DNA of 64,000 nucleotides. Origin: JAJYTL01 sp046705265. Its GTDB lineage: Bacteria > Pseudomonadota > Alphaproteobacteria > Ferrovibrionales > Ferrovibrionaceae. The translations under genes were made by a program, and so were the position numbers. Every line of letters begins with the position of its first letter. Position 1 is the first letter of the stretch. The DNA lies in assembly GCA_046705265.1 (NCBI GenBank), contig JBJKQL010000008.1, positions 5,795 to 69,794 on the forward strand, in the 5' to 3' direction. Under the pieces are notes generated by a model that had not been told where the DNA came from, made no database searches, and saw only the letters and a program-made list of their open reading frames with translations. Shown here in pieces: positions 8,994 through 18,271 of the stretch.

Positions 8994-10057
8994 CCGCTCC
9001 CCTCGGTGGTGAAAAGGGCGTCGAGCCGGGCCTGCTCGGCGCGGGCGTCGATCGGGATTGCGGTGCCGCGCGCCGCGCGTTGCGCTGCGCGATAGCGCGC
9101 CGTCACCGCTTCATCGAGCGGGCCTGCAGCCTTGACGACCTCGACCATTTCCTGGATCACGCCGGAGCAATGAAGTGCAATGTCGCATCCCGCCATCAGA
9201 GAGGCTTGCGTCCGCGCTGCGAGGTCGCCCGAAAGCGCATTCATATTGATGTCGTCAGAGAGAAGAATTCCCTTAAAGCCGATTTCACCGCGGATGATGT
9301 CGCCGACAACGCGTGGCGAAGTGGTGGCCGGCCGCTCGGCATCCACGGCGCTGTAGAGGACGTGAGCGGTCATGGCGAGCGGCGCGTCGGCCATCGCGGC
9401 GAACGGCGCGAAATCGACCGCCCTAAGTTCGTCAAGTGGCGCCTCGACCACGGGCAGGGCGTGGTGGCTGTCGCTTCGGGCGCGGCCGTGGCCCGGAATA
9501 TGTTTCATGACCGGCAAGATGCCGGCGGCGGCAAGTCCGGCGCAGACCGCGCGGCCGAGCGCGACAACCGTCGCCGGATCGGAGGCAAAGGCGCGGTCGC
9601 CGATGATGTCATGGCCGTCTTTGGCCGGCACGTCGAGAACCGGCGTGCAATCGACGCTAATGCCGAGCGCGGCAAGCTCGCTCCCAATAAGCCGGGCATT
9701 GGTCTCGGCAGCGCTGATGCCGGCTTGGCGGTTGCGTTCGTAAAGTGCGCCAAATTCCCGTGCCGCCGGCACCTTGCGCCAATGGGGTGGACCGAGGCGA
9801 GCGACACGGCCGCCTTCCTGATCGATCAGCACCGGGGCGTCCTCGCGTCCGACCGCGGCGCGGCAGGCACCAACCAGTGCGCGAACCTGATCGGGGTCCT
9901 CGCAATTGCGCCCGAACAGAATGAATCCGAAGGGTTGTGTTTCGGCAAAGAAGCGCGCCTCCGCTTCGGTCAGGTGCGGTCCGGCACAGCCGAAAATGAT
10001 TGCTTTGACGCGTCCCTCCGCCCGTCCCTGCTCAGCGCGTGACAACGAAGCACCCAT
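8990..10057 (-). CDS. nagZ: Beta-N-acetylhexosaminidase, peptidoglycan recycling (GH3)
   Basis: 355 aa, cytoplasmic GH3 enzyme that removes N-acetylglucosamine from anhydro-muropeptides. Visible motifs are PFGFILFGRN, LIDQEGGRVARLG, KHIPGHGRARSDSHHALP (with the His/Asp catalytic dyad) and SDDINMNALSGD with the nucleophile aspartate. I keep the ATG at 10057 because GAAGGGG stands just upstream and no ATG or GTG start follows near the conserved N-terminus (a TTG at 10045 is the only alternative). This makes the gene overlap the end of the SPOR gene by 26 bp. Confidence 0.93.
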   Translation of the reverse strand: MGASLSRAEQGRAEGRVKAIIFGCAGPHLTEAEARFFAETQPFGFILFGRNCEDPDQVRALVGACRAAVGREDAPVLIDQEGGRVARLGPPHWRKVPAAREFGALYERNRQAGISAAETNARLIGSELAALGISVDCTPVLDVPAKDGHDIIGDRAFASDPATVVALGRAVCAGLAAAGILPVMKHIPGHGRARSDSHHALPVVEAPLDELRAVDFAPFAAMADAPLAMTAHVLYSAVDAERPATTSPRVVGDIIRGEIGFKGILLSDDINMNALSGDLAARTQASLMAGCDIALHCSGVIQEMVEVVKAAGPLDEAVTARYRAAQRAARGTAIPIDARAEQARLDALFTTEGSG

Positions 10058-10898
10058 GCCCCTTCGCTTTAAGCGCTGCGCAGAAACGCCGCGCCGCCGC
10101 GACGTCGCGGAACGGGCCGGTCTGTAGGCGCTGAAATACCCCGCGCGAGCCGAGATCGACGCGGCGAATCGCCGGATGGAGGCCGCGCAGCAGGGTGGGT
10201 TCTATCTTGACCAGGCGCCGCCACTCGGCGTTGGCGACGGCGACGCTGCGGTAGGCGCCGATCTGGGCGCGGACTGCACCCGTTGCGGTGGCGGCGGCCG
10301 ATGCCGACTTTTTGGGGGGCACGGCGGGTTTTGCAGCGGGTGCGGCTTTTGCCGGCTGTTGCGGTTTCGTCGCCGGCGATGCCGTCGTTTCCGGTGCCGG
10401 CATTTTTGTCGGCGGTGTCGAAAGCGCTGCAGGCGGTGGCGTTGCCGGAGTTTCGCCGGCATTCACCGACGCGGCGCCAGCGGGCGCGGCACCGGCCGGA
10501 GCAGCATTCGCCGCCGCTTGGCCGTTATTGTCTTGGCCGCCGTTGCCCTGCGGCAGGGCCCCCGGCATCGGCTGTTGCGGTGGCGGCGCCAGATGTTCGA
10601 CCGTCGGCTGATTGCCTTTGCCGCTCATGCGGTCATAGATGCTCGCCTTCTGATTCGGAATGTTGATGCCGCCGGGATTGGCCGGCGTGACCCTGATCGG
10701 GCCGGGCGCCGCCTTGATCAACGGCGGTGGTCCCTTCGGCCCGGTCTCGTTGACGCCGCGGTGATAGCCGTACCAAAGGCCGCCGGCAAAGGCGATGACG
10801 ATGATGATTCCGATAATAACGCCATTCGGAAAGCGGCGCGGTTTCTCGGGCGGAAGTATGTGGCCATAGTCCTCGGGCAGTCTGTCGCCATCTGTCAT
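10032..10898 (-). CDS. SPOR-domain membrane protein
   Basis: 288 aa. A short cytoplasmic N-terminus leads to one membrane helix (GVIIGIIIVIAFAGGLWYG, about residues 26-44). A long Ala/Pro/Gln-rich, probably extended periplasmic region of about 150 residues follows, then a C-terminal SPOR domain (about 207-288) beginning RAQIGAYRSVAVANAEWRRL. SPOR domains bind denuded septal glycan, so a division or cell-wall role is likely. It sits directly between argS (stop adjacent) and nagZ, a conserved alphaproteobacterial order. Confidence 0.88.
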   Translation of the reverse strand: MTDGDRLPEDYGHILPPEKPRRFPNGVIIGIIIVIAFAGGLWYGYHRGVNETGPKGPPPLIKAAPGPIRVTPANPGGINIPNQKASIYDRMSGKGNQPTVEHLAPPPQQPMPGALPQGNGGQDNNGQAAANAAPAGAAPAGAASVNAGETPATPPPAALSTPPTKMPAPETTASPATKPQQPAKAAPAAKPAVPPKKSASAAATATGAVRAQIGAYRSVAVANAEWRRLVKIEPTLLRGLHPAIRRVDLGSRGVFQRLQTGPFRDVAAARRFCAALKAKGHGCFVVTR

Positions 10899-12707
10899 TT
10901 AGCGCATCTCTTCCATTGGTTGGACGCCCAACACATTGAGGCCAGCGGCGATCACCACGGCAAGGGCCCGCGTCATGGCGAGCCGCGCCGTTGTGAGCGC
11001 CCGGTCATCGGCAAGAACGAAGCGCAGCCCCGCGCTATCCTTTCCCAAGTTCCACAAGGCATGGAAGGAAGATGCCAGATCGTAGAGATAAAAAGCCACG
11101 CGATGCGGCTCATGCACCTCCGCCGCGGTCTCCACCACCCGCGGCCAGTTTAGCATATCCTTAATCAAAGCAAGCTCGGCCGGATGGGTCAAGCGATCGA
11201 GATCGGCTTGGCTCAGCGCCGTCGCCGAGAGATCGAGATCGGGAAACGTGCTCTGGCCGACCCGCAACGCAGAATGGGCGCGGGCATGGGCGTATTGCAC
11301 GTAGAAGACCGGATTGTCCTTCGATTGCTCGGTGACCTTGACGAAATCGAAGTCGAGCGGCGCGTCGTTGCGCCGGGTCAGCATGATGAAGCGGACGACG
11401 TCGCGCCCCACCGCCTCGATCACGTCGCGCAGCGTGACGAAGCTGCCGGCCCGCTTTGACATACGCACGGGCTCGCCGCCGTCGAGAAGGTTGACGAGCT
11501 GGCAGATCTTGATGTCGAGCTTGGCTCTGCCGCCGGTGAGCGCGGCGAGCGCCGCCTGTACCCGCTTGACGTAACCGCCGTGATCCGCGCCCCAGACGTC
11601 GATCAACGTCTCGAAGCCGCGTTCGAACTTGTCGAGGTGATAGGCGATATCGGCCGCGAAATAGGTCCAGGACCCGTCCGATTTCTGCAGCGGCCGGTCG
11701 ACATCGTCGCCAAAGCGCGTGGCGCGGAAAATAAGTTGTTCTCTCGGCTCCCAGTCTTCGGGGAGCTTGCCCTTGGGCGGCGGCAGGGTACCGGTCTCGA
11801 CCAGCGTCTCGCCACGGGACGCGCCCATGCGCTCCAGGGTTTCGACGGCATGCTGGATGCGCCCCTCGTCGTGCAGCCGCCGCTCCGAGACGAAGACGTC
11901 GTGGCGCACGCCAAGCGCCTCGAGGTCGTCGCGGATCGACGCCACCATGCTGTCGCAGGCGGCATCGCGAAAGAGCGCGCGCCAAGCATCGCCGGGCCTG
12001 CCTTCATCTTTCGGCGCGAACCGATCACCATAGCGTTCGGTGAGCGCCGCCGCGACAGGTTTCAGATAGTCGCCGCGGTACTGCCACTCGTGGCCTGGGA
12101 ACAGGCGGCTGAACAGCGCGTCGTCAATATGGCGGCCAAGGGCCTCGAGGTAGCGGAGATAGACCGATTCCGCGAGCTGCTCGACTTGTTGCCCGGCATC
12201 GTTGATATAGTATTCGCGAGATACGGCATAGCCTGCCTTGTCCAGAAGCGCCGCCAGCGCATCGCCAAAGACGGCGCCGCGACCATGACCGACGTGAAGC
12301 GGCCCGGTGGGATTGGCCGAGACGTATTCCACGTTGATACGCGTGCCGCCGCCGATTTGAGAACTGCCGAAATCTGTTCCCGCGCGGAGAATGTCGCGGA
12401 TGCGGGCGCGCCAGAAACTGTCTTTCAGGCGGAGATTAATGAACCCCGGACCGGCTACCTCGGTGCCGACGACGCCGGGTTCCGCTTCAAGCCGAGCGGC
12501 GAGGCGTGCCGCGATGTCACGCGGCCTCGCCCCGGCGGGTCTTGCCATGATCAAGGCGGCGTTGGTGGTGATATCGCCGAATTCCGCGTTCTTCGGAGGC
12601 TCGACCACGATCGCGTCGAAGGCCACGTGCTCGACATAGCCCCCATTTTCCGCCTCGTGACGGGCGTGGCTCAAGATGCGGTCGCGGAACTGGGAATAAA
12701 GATTCAT
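10899..12707 (-). CDS. argS: Arginyl-tRNA synthetase
   Basis: 602 aa, class I synthetase. The N-terminal Add-1 domain is followed by the HIGH-type signature ANPTGPLHVGHGRGAVFGD and, at about two thirds, VRMSKRAGSFVTLRD, the KMSKS-equivalent loop. The C-terminal DALR anticodon-binding domain carries the YVQYAHARAHS segment. Length is normal. The stop abuts the SPOR-protein start codon, so the two are co-transcribed. Confidence 0.96.
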   Translation of the reverse strand: MNLYSQFRDRILSHARHEAENGGYVEHVAFDAIVVEPPKNAEFGDITTNAALIMARPAGARPRDIAARLAARLEAEPGVVGTEVAGPGFINLRLKDSFWRARIRDILRAGTDFGSSQIGGGTRINVEYVSANPTGPLHVGHGRGAVFGDALAALLDKAGYAVSREYYINDAGQQVEQLAESVYLRYLEALGRHIDDALFSRLFPGHEWQYRGDYLKPVAAALTERYGDRFAPKDEGRPGDAWRALFRDAACDSMVASIRDDLEALGVRHDVFVSERRLHDEGRIQHAVETLERMGASRGETLVETGTLPPPKGKLPEDWEPREQLIFRATRFGDDVDRPLQKSDGSWTYFAADIAYHLDKFERGFETLIDVWGADHGGYVKRVQAALAALTGGRAKLDIKICQLVNLLDGGEPVRMSKRAGSFVTLRDVIEAVGRDVVRFIMLTRRNDAPLDFDFVKVTEQSKDNPVFYVQYAHARAHSALRVGQSTFPDLDLSATALSQADLDRLTHPAELALIKDMLNWPRVVETAAEVHEPHRVAFYLYDLASSFHALWNLGKDSAGLRFVLADDRALTTARLAMTRALAVVIAAGLNVLGVQPMEEMR

Positions 12708-13093
12708 GCCCTTCAGGCTCGAGTGCCCGGATTCTGAAACTCGCGTGATGCTCCATCCGGCCTCTGGCGCATTCCGGAATCGAAGGACGCGAGCATCTTA
12801 TTGATTCCTGGTTCCGTTATGGTTTCGAAGTCCGCCTTAGGCCCGATTGAGATTAATGTGGCGCAGTTCGAAACCACGACACGAAGTTCGACACGCGGCC
12901 GGGCGCACACTAGCCCGAGCCTTGTCCCACCGCAAGACGCCGCCGCGAGCCTCGTGTTTCGATGGTCGTGACGGCTTAAGCTTTTGCCCTGCTCTGGGGC
13001 CTGCTATGATCCGGCATCGATCGAAAGAGGCCGGTTGCCGCCGCTCCAACCTATCCGAGAGGATGGGGATGGCGTCTGCTGGCGGAGCGAGCC
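12708..13093. other. Intergenic region between divergent argS and cyclase genes
   Basis: 386 bp without a supported gene. It should hold the argS promoter (minus strand) and the cyclase promoter (plus strand). Many alphaproteobacteria have dgt (dGTP triphosphohydrolase) between argS and erpA; I saw no dgt-like residue strings in the short frames here. No tRNA or repeat was recognised. Confidence 0.5.
12982..13010 (+). promoter_or_regulatory. Candidate promoter of the cyclase gene
   Basis: TTTTGC at 12982-12987 and TATGAT at 13005-13010 are separated by 17 bp. The -10 box is good and the -35 box weak. It lies about 80 bp upstream of the cyclase ATG. Confidence 0.3.
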
Positions 13094-14878
13094 ATGGAAG
13101 CAGTTTTAGGGCGCAAGCTAGCGGCGATCCTCTCGGCCGACGTGGTGGGGTATTCCCGTCTTGTCGAGGCCGACGAGGAGGGCACGCTCGCGACGTTGCG
13201 CGGCCATCGCGCGGCCATGGACCGTCTTCTTGAGGCGGAAGGCGGGCGCATCGTCTCGACCGCCGGTGACAGCGTCCTGGCCGAATTCGCAAGCCCGGTC
13301 TCGGCCGTGCGCGCGGCGCTTTCGGTGCAGGCCGCGATTCGCGAGCGGAATGCCGCGCTCCTACCGGAAAAGCGCGTCATCTTTCGGATCGGCATCAACC
13401 TCGGCGATGTGGTCGTCCAGGGCAAGGATCTGCTTGGCGAGGGCGTGAACGTGGCGGCGCGGCTCCAGGAGATCGCGCCGGCAGGCGGCCTCTTCATCTC
13501 GGCCAAAGTCCATGACGAGGTTCAGGGTAAGGTCGACGCCGGGTTCCTCGACCGCGGCGAGCGCCAGCTCAAGAACATCGTTCGGCCGGTGCGGACATTC
13601 GAAGCCACGAGCGATGCCACGGCCGTCACCGGCGAAGAAGCGGCAATGCCGTCACCGGCGGCGGATCAGCGATCCGCCCCGAGCAGTGGACCCTCGCTAG
13701 CGGTGTTGCCTTTCGTCAATATGAGCGGCGATCCGGAAAAGGAATATTTCAGTGACGGGATCACCGAGGATCTCATCACCAACTTGGCGCGTAGCCGCTG
13801 GTTCTCTGTTGCCGCGCGCAACTCGACTTTCGTCTACAAGGGCAAGGCGGTCGACGTCAGCGCCGTCGGCCGTGCGCTTCACGTCGGCTACGTGCTCGAA
13901 GGAAGCGTCCGCAAATCCGGCAATCGCGTTCGCGTCACCGCGCAGCTGATCGAGACCGAGAGCGGCAGCCATATCTGGGCGGAGCGCTACGATCGCGAGA
14001 TCACCGATATTTTCGATCTGCAAGACGAGATCACGCTCGCCGTCGTGCAGGCGATCGAGCCGGCACTCTGGAACGTCGAGAGCCGGCGCGCGGTGCGCAA
14101 GGATCCGCAACGGCTGGACGCCTGGGATTGCGTGCTGCGCGCTTTTTGGCACGCCATCCGCATGACACGTGACGATAACGTGGAAGCGATCCGCTTTGCA
14201 CGCCGTGCAGTCGAACTCGACCCCACCTATGCGCGGGCATGGTCGAATCTCGCGTTCAATCTCGCGGTAAGCTGGTTCTGGGGCTGGGCCGCCGATCGCG
14301 AAGCAGCAATGGCGGAAAGCCTTGAAGCCGCGCAACGGGCGCTTCGCCTTGATTCTGAGGACGCGGAGACCTTGGGCACGCTGGCCTTGATCCACGCCTG
14401 GCGCGGTGCCGTAGAGAAGGCGATCCGCTATGGTCGCGAGGGGCTTCGCTTGGACGCGGGCGAGCTTTTCGCCATCGTCGGGCTTGGTCTCGGCCTGATT
14501 TACAGCGGCGAGCCCGATGAGGCCATCGCCGTCTTCGAAGCCGGTCTCGAAGCATTATCGGGACAGGGGAAGACGCGTGAGCGCTGGCCTGTGCTGGGTT
14601 TGATCGGCCTCGCGCATCTGGTCGCCCGGCGTTATGAGAAGGCCATCGAGTCAAGCCGCGAGGCGATATGGGCCAATTCCGACTATCCTGAAAATTATCG
14701 AATTCTGGCCGCCGCTTACGCGCAGCTCGGCGCGATCGAGGAAGGCCGCGCGGCGGAGGCCGAATTCCGTCGCCGGACGCTGCACGGGGCGGGTGAGATG
14801 CAGGTTTCGCAGCAGCCTGCCCTAGCGACCGTGATGGCGCCGATGATCGAAGGCATCGCCAAGCTCGGACTTAAATGA
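13094..14878 (+). CDS. Class III nucleotide cyclase with FlgO/TolB-like and TPR domains
   Basis: 594 aa. The N-terminal class III cyclase domain (about 8-170) shows metal-binding Asp16 (ILSADVVGYSRL) and Asp59 (STAGDSVLAEF), and Asn119/Arg123 in GVNVAARLQ for transition-state contacts. Asp112, seven residues before Asn119, fits ATP preference, but the upstream lysine typical of adenylate cyclases is Ser55, so substrate (ATP or GTP) and activity are open. Residues about 195-340 match the FlgO/TolB-like module seen in this architecture (SLAVLPFVNMSGDPEKEYFS). The rest (about 360-560) is TPR-like helical repeats. No membrane segment is seen. Such proteins are abundant in rhizobia and relatives, mostly uncharacterised. 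The gene occupies the place where relatives often carry dgt. Confidence 0.88.
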   Translation: MEAVLGRKLAAILSADVVGYSRLVEADEEGTLATLRGHRAAMDRLLEAEGGRIVSTAGDSVLAEFASPVSAVRAALSVQAAIRERNAALLPEKRVIFRIGINLGDVVVQGKDLLGEGVNVAARLQEIAPAGGLFISAKVHDEVQGKVDAGFLDRGERQLKNIVRPVRTFEATSDATAVTGEEAAMPSPAADQRSAPSSGPSLAVLPFVNMSGDPEKEYFSDGITEDLITNLARSRWFSVAARNSTFVYKGKAVDVSAVGRALHVGYVLEGSVRKSGNRVRVTAQLIETESGSHIWAERYDREITDIFDLQDEITLAVVQAIEPALWNVESRRAVRKDPQRLDAWDCVLRAFWHAIRMTRDDNVEAIRFARRAVELDPTYARAWSNLAFNLAVSWFWGWAADREAAMAESLEAAQRALRLDSEDAETLGTLALIHAWRGAVEKAIRYGREGLRLDAGELFAIVGLGLGLIYSGEPDEAIAVFEAGLEALSGQGKTRERWPVLGLIGLAHLVARRYEKAIESSREAIWANSDYPENYRILAAAYAQLGAIEEGRAAEAEFRRRTLHGAGEMQVSQQPALATVMAPMIEGIAKLGLK

Positions 14879-14993
14879 CCGCCGGCAAGGCAGGGAATTT
14901 GACAAGCGGGCGCGGGCGCCTACATATGAGACGGGCCTGCGGACGGGCCTCTTGAACAGAGCCTGAAAAGTCGGTGAGACGAGGACGGCAGCG

Positions 14994-15347
14994 ATGAGCG
15001 AGACGAGCGTGATGGAGGCGCCGGCGATTTCGGTCACGGCAAGCGCGGCGCGGCGCATTGCCGAGATCATCCGCGACGAGGGGACTCCCGGCATGATGCT
15101 GCGCATCGCGGTTACCGGCGGAGGCTGTTCCGGCTTCCAATACGATTTCACCCTCGACAATACCCGGGCCGAAGATGATCTCGCGGTCGAGCGTGACGGC
15201 AGCACCGTGCTCGTCGATCAGGTTTCGCTCGAATATATGAAGGGCGCGGAAGTGGATTTCGTCGAGGATATGATCGGCGCTTCATTCCAGATCCGCAATC
15301 CGAATGCCACGTCGCGGTGCGGATGCGGGTCGTCCTTTTCGGTATGA
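14994..15347 (+). CDS. erpA: Iron-sulfur cluster insertion protein, ErpA/IscA family
   Basis: 117 aa A-type carrier delivering Fe-S clusters to apoproteins. The three cysteine ligands are present: VTGGGCSGFQY in the middle and SRCGCGSSF at the C-terminus. Alphaproteobacterial relatives in this context (next to xthA) are usually annotated erpA, though sequence alone does not separate ErpA from IscA. A strong terminator follows at 15373. Confidence 0.9.
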   Translation: MSETSVMEAPAISVTASAARRIAEIIRDEGTPGMMLRIAVTGGGCSGFQYDFTLDNTRAEDDLAVERDGSTVLVDQVSLEYMKGAEVDFVEDMIGASFQIRNPNATSRCGCGSSFSV

Positions 15348-15372
15348 TCCATCGGAACATCGTGTTAGAAGC

Positions 15373-15402
15373 AAGCCCGGCTCCAGCCGGGCTTTGATTT
15401 TT
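15373..15402 (+). terminator. Rho-independent terminator of erpA
   Basis: A perfect 10-bp stem, AAGCCCGGCT at 15373-15382 pairing with AGCCGGGCTT at 15385-15394, with a 2-base loop, followed by TGATTTTT. It ends 5 bases before the xthA ATG, so xthA must be expressed by read-through or by a promoter inside erpA. Confidence 0.8.
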
Positions 15403-15407
15403 AGCCA

Positions 15408-16181
15408 ATGAAGATTGCGACCTGGAACGTAAATTCGATCAAGGCGCGCCTCGGCCACGTTCTCGCTTGGCTTAAGATGGCGGCACCCGATGTCTTGCTC
15501 TTGCAGGAGATCAAATGTCAGACCGGCGATTTCCCGACCGCCCCGTTTCTCGGCATTGGATATTCGGCGACAGTGCACGGGCAGAAGGCCTATAACGGTG
15601 TCGCCATTCTCGCGCGGCTTGCGATCGAGGAACCGCGCACCGGCCTTCCCGGCAGCGATCACGACGAGCAGGCCCGCTATGTCGAGGCAACTGTCGCCGG
15701 CGTTCGCGTGGCGTCTCTCTATCTGCCGAACGGCAACCCGATCGGCACCGACAAATTCCGCTATAAACTCGACTGGATGGAGCGGCTTCGCCAACACGCC
15801 GAATCCTTGCTCGATGGCGATCGGTTGGTCGTCCTCGGCGGCGATTACAATGTCTGTCCGACCGATCTCGACGTTTGCGATCCAGCGGCGTTTGCCGGCG
15901 ATGCGCTGTGCCAGCTGCAAAGCCGCGCCGCGTTTCGCGCCCTCCTTCACCTCGGCTTGACCGACGCGTTCCGCGCACGTCACCCGGACGAGCCGCACCG
16001 CTATAGTTTCTGGGATTATCAGAACCGCGCCTGGCAGCGCGATCAGGGATTGCGAATCGATCATCTGCTGCTGAACGCCAATGCAACGGATCGGCTCCAG
16101 CGTTGCGATATCGACCGCACGCCGCGCGGTCTCGAAAAAGCGTCCGATCATGTTCCGGTCTGGTGCGAGATCGATACATGA
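15408..16181 (+). CDS. xthA: Exodeoxyribonuclease III
   Basis: 257 aa AP endonuclease/3' exonuclease of base-excision repair. Signatures in order: MKIATWNVNSIKARL, LLLQEIKCQ (metal-binding Glu), YLPNGNP, LGGDYNVCPTDLDV (catalytic Asp/Asn) and ASDHVPVWCEI (catalytic Asp-His). Length is normal. It overlaps the following transporter gene by 4 bp. Confidence 0.95.
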   Translation: MKIATWNVNSIKARLGHVLAWLKMAAPDVLLLQEIKCQTGDFPTAPFLGIGYSATVHGQKAYNGVAILARLAIEEPRTGLPGSDHDEQARYVEATVAGVRVASLYLPNGNPIGTDKFRYKLDWMERLRQHAESLLDGDRLVVLGGDYNVCPTDLDVCDPAAFAGDALCQLQSRAAFRALLHLGLTDAFRARHPDEPHRYSFWDYQNRAWQRDQGLRIDHLLLNANATDRLQRCDIDRTPRGLEKASDHVPVWCEIDT

Positions 16182-18271
16182 GCGATCCGCAGCCGCGCCC
16201 GCAAGGCGATTCCCAATCCACGGTCTCGGCGACGATTGCCGGGCAGGAGCGGCGGGCCGATTCCGCGGGTGACGACGGGAAGGAGTCGAAGCGCCGCTCA
16301 TTCGGCGATCTATGGCAGCGCTGCAAGAAGCTCATCATCGGCGCGCCGCGCAATCCGCTCGCGACCGATACGCGCCATGGCATGGTGCTGATCGCTTTCC
16401 TGGCCTGGATCGGACTCGGCGCCGACGGCCTCTCTTCGGCGAACTATGGTCCCGAGGCCGCTTTCGTCACGCTCGGCGCCCAGACCCATCTCGCGCTCTA
16501 TCTCGCGGCGATGACGGCCATTGCGGTCTTCATCATCAGCTTTTCCTACAATCAGGTCATCGAACTGTTTCCGTCGGGCGGCGGCGGATACAAGGTGGCG
16601 ACCGTGCTCATCGGGCCGCGCGCTGGGCTGATTTCGGGCGCCGCGCTGATCGTCGACTACGTGCTCACCATCGCAATCTCGATTGCGGCCGGCGCCGACG
16701 CAGTCTACAGCCTTCTGCCCTTGAGTCTGCTAAGTACCAAAATCTTTGTCGATATCGGCGCCCTGCTGGTTCTGCTCATTCTCAACCTCCGGGGCGTGAA
16801 GGAACCGATCAAGATTCTGCTGCCGCTCTTCCTCGGCTTTCTGCTGACCACCTGGGCCCTGATCATCTATGGCGTTGCGCTTCATGCACGCGCCCTTCCG
16901 ACCCTGGTGCCTGCAACGCTCCACACCACGATCTCGGTCGCGCGTTCGATCGGCTGGCTTGCCGTGCTGTCGCTCCTGTTCCGCGCCTTCGCCTTCGGCG
17001 GCGGCACCTATACCGGGATCGAGGCGGTTTCGAACAACGTCAACATCCTGAAGGAGCCGCGCGTCGCGACCGGCCAGTGGACCATGCTCTATATGGCGGC
17101 CTCGCTCGCCTTCACTGCCGCGGGGTTGATGGTTCTCTACCTGCTCTGGCATGCCATGCCCGAGGCCGGCCGGACCCTGAACGCCATCGTCTTCAAGCTT
17201 ATTCTCGAACACGCGTTCGGGTCTCACACGCTGGTGATCAATGTCATCATGCTGACGACCCTGGTCTTTGCTGCGGCGATTTTGTTCGTCGCCGCCAACA
17301 CCGGTTTTCTCGGCGGCCAGGCGGTGCTCGCGAATATGGCGGCCGACCGCTGGGTGCCGCACCAGTTCAGCCAGCTCTCGAGCCGGCTGGTAACGCAGAA
17401 CGGCATCGTCGTGATGGGCGTCTCGGCGCTCGCCATCCTGCTTTTGACCCAAGGCAAGGTCGATATTCTGGTCTCGCTTTACAGCATCAACGTGTTCATC
17501 ACCTTCACGCTCTCGACAACCGGGCTCTGCATCTATTGGTGGCGGCACTGGGGCAAGGTTTCGAAGCCGGCGTTGCGCCTTCTGCTGTCGGCTTCCGGCG
17601 CCGTCGTCTGCGCCAGCATCCTGATGGTGACGTTGATCGAGAAATTCACCTCCGGCGCCTGGATGACTGTGCTGATCACCGGTCTCGTCATCGCGCTTTG
17701 CTTTCGCATCAAGCATCATTACCGCGAAACCGCGCGTCAGCTTGCCAAGGTCGATGCCCTTTTCGCCACCGCGACACCGACGGGCTCGATCGAAAATCCG
17801 CCAGAGCTTGATCCTCAGGCGCCGACCGCGGTTTTTCTGGTCGGCGGCAGTCTCGGCACCGGCATGCACACGCTGCTCGCGACCCAGCGGTTGTTTCCGA
17901 AGCATTTCAAGAACTGCATCTTTATCAGCGTCGGCGAGATCGATGCCGGGAGCTTTTTCGGCGAGGAGCGCCTGACCGAACTCCGCAGCGAGGTTGAGGG
18001 CAATCTCGCCTTCTACGTCAATTACTGCCATCGCCGCGGCATGGCCGCGACCTCGTTCCATCGCTTCGGCGCCGATACGGTGGATCAACTGACCCAGCTC
18101 GCCGATCAGGTGATGCAGCAGTTTCCGAACTGCGTGTTCTTTGCCTCTAAGCTCCTGTTTTCGGATGATAATCCGCTTGCCCGCTTCCTCCACAACCAGA
18201 CGGCCTTGAGCGTGCAGCAGCGCCTGCAGGCGAAAGGCGTGATCATGACCATCCTGCCGATGAAGGTGTGA
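16178..18271 (+). CDS. KimA-like potassium importer (APC superfamily, KUP-type)
   Basis: 697 aa from ATG 16178, which overlaps the xthA stop by 4 bp; the open frame upstream lies in xthA and is rejected. After a hydrophilic N-terminus of about 60 residues come about 12 membrane segments. Similarity to Bacillus KimA (YdaO) extends over the protein: GADGLSSANYGPE, FPSGGGGYKVA, LIVDYVLTIAISIAAGADA, GTYTGIEAVSN and VAANTGFLGGQAV. The Asp/Tyr, DY, Thr/Ser and Thr/Glu positions placed on the KimA ion path are kept. The cytosolic C-terminal domain ends LHNQTALSVQQRL...ILPMKV, as in KimA. KimA takes up K+ with protons; here K+ is inferred, and a generic amino-acid permease is the alternative. No regulator is adjacent. 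Confidence 0.72.
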   Translation: MSDPQPRPQGDSQSTVSATIAGQERRADSAGDDGKESKRRSFGDLWQRCKKLIIGAPRNPLATDTRHGMVLIAFLAWIGLGADGLSSANYGPEAAFVTLGAQTHLALYLAAMTAIAVFIISFSYNQVIELFPSGGGGYKVATVLIGPRAGLISGAALIVDYVLTIAISIAAGADAVYSLLPLSLLSTKIFVDIGALLVLLILNLRGVKEPIKILLPLFLGFLLTTWALIIYGVALHARALPTLVPATLHTTISVARSIGWLAVLSLLFRAFAFGGGTYTGIEAVSNNVNILKEPRVATGQWTMLYMAASLAFTAAGLMVLYLLWHAMPEAGRTLNAIVFKLILEHAFGSHTLVINVIMLTTLVFAAAILFVAANTGFLGGQAVLANMAADRWVPHQFSQLSSRLVTQNGIVVMGVSALAILLLTQGKVDILVSLYSINVFITFTLSTTGLCIYWWRHWGKVSKPALRLLLSASGAVVCASILMVTLIEKFTSGAWMTVLITGLVIALCFRIKHHYRETARQLAKVDALFATATPTGSIENPPELDPQAPTAVFLVGGSLGTGMHTLLATQRLFPKHFKNCIFISVGEIDAGSFFGEERLTELRSEVEGNLAFYVNYCHRRGMAATSFHRFGADTVDQLTQLADQVMQQFPNCVFFASKLLFSDDNPLARFLHNQTALSVQQRLQAKGVIMTILPMKV

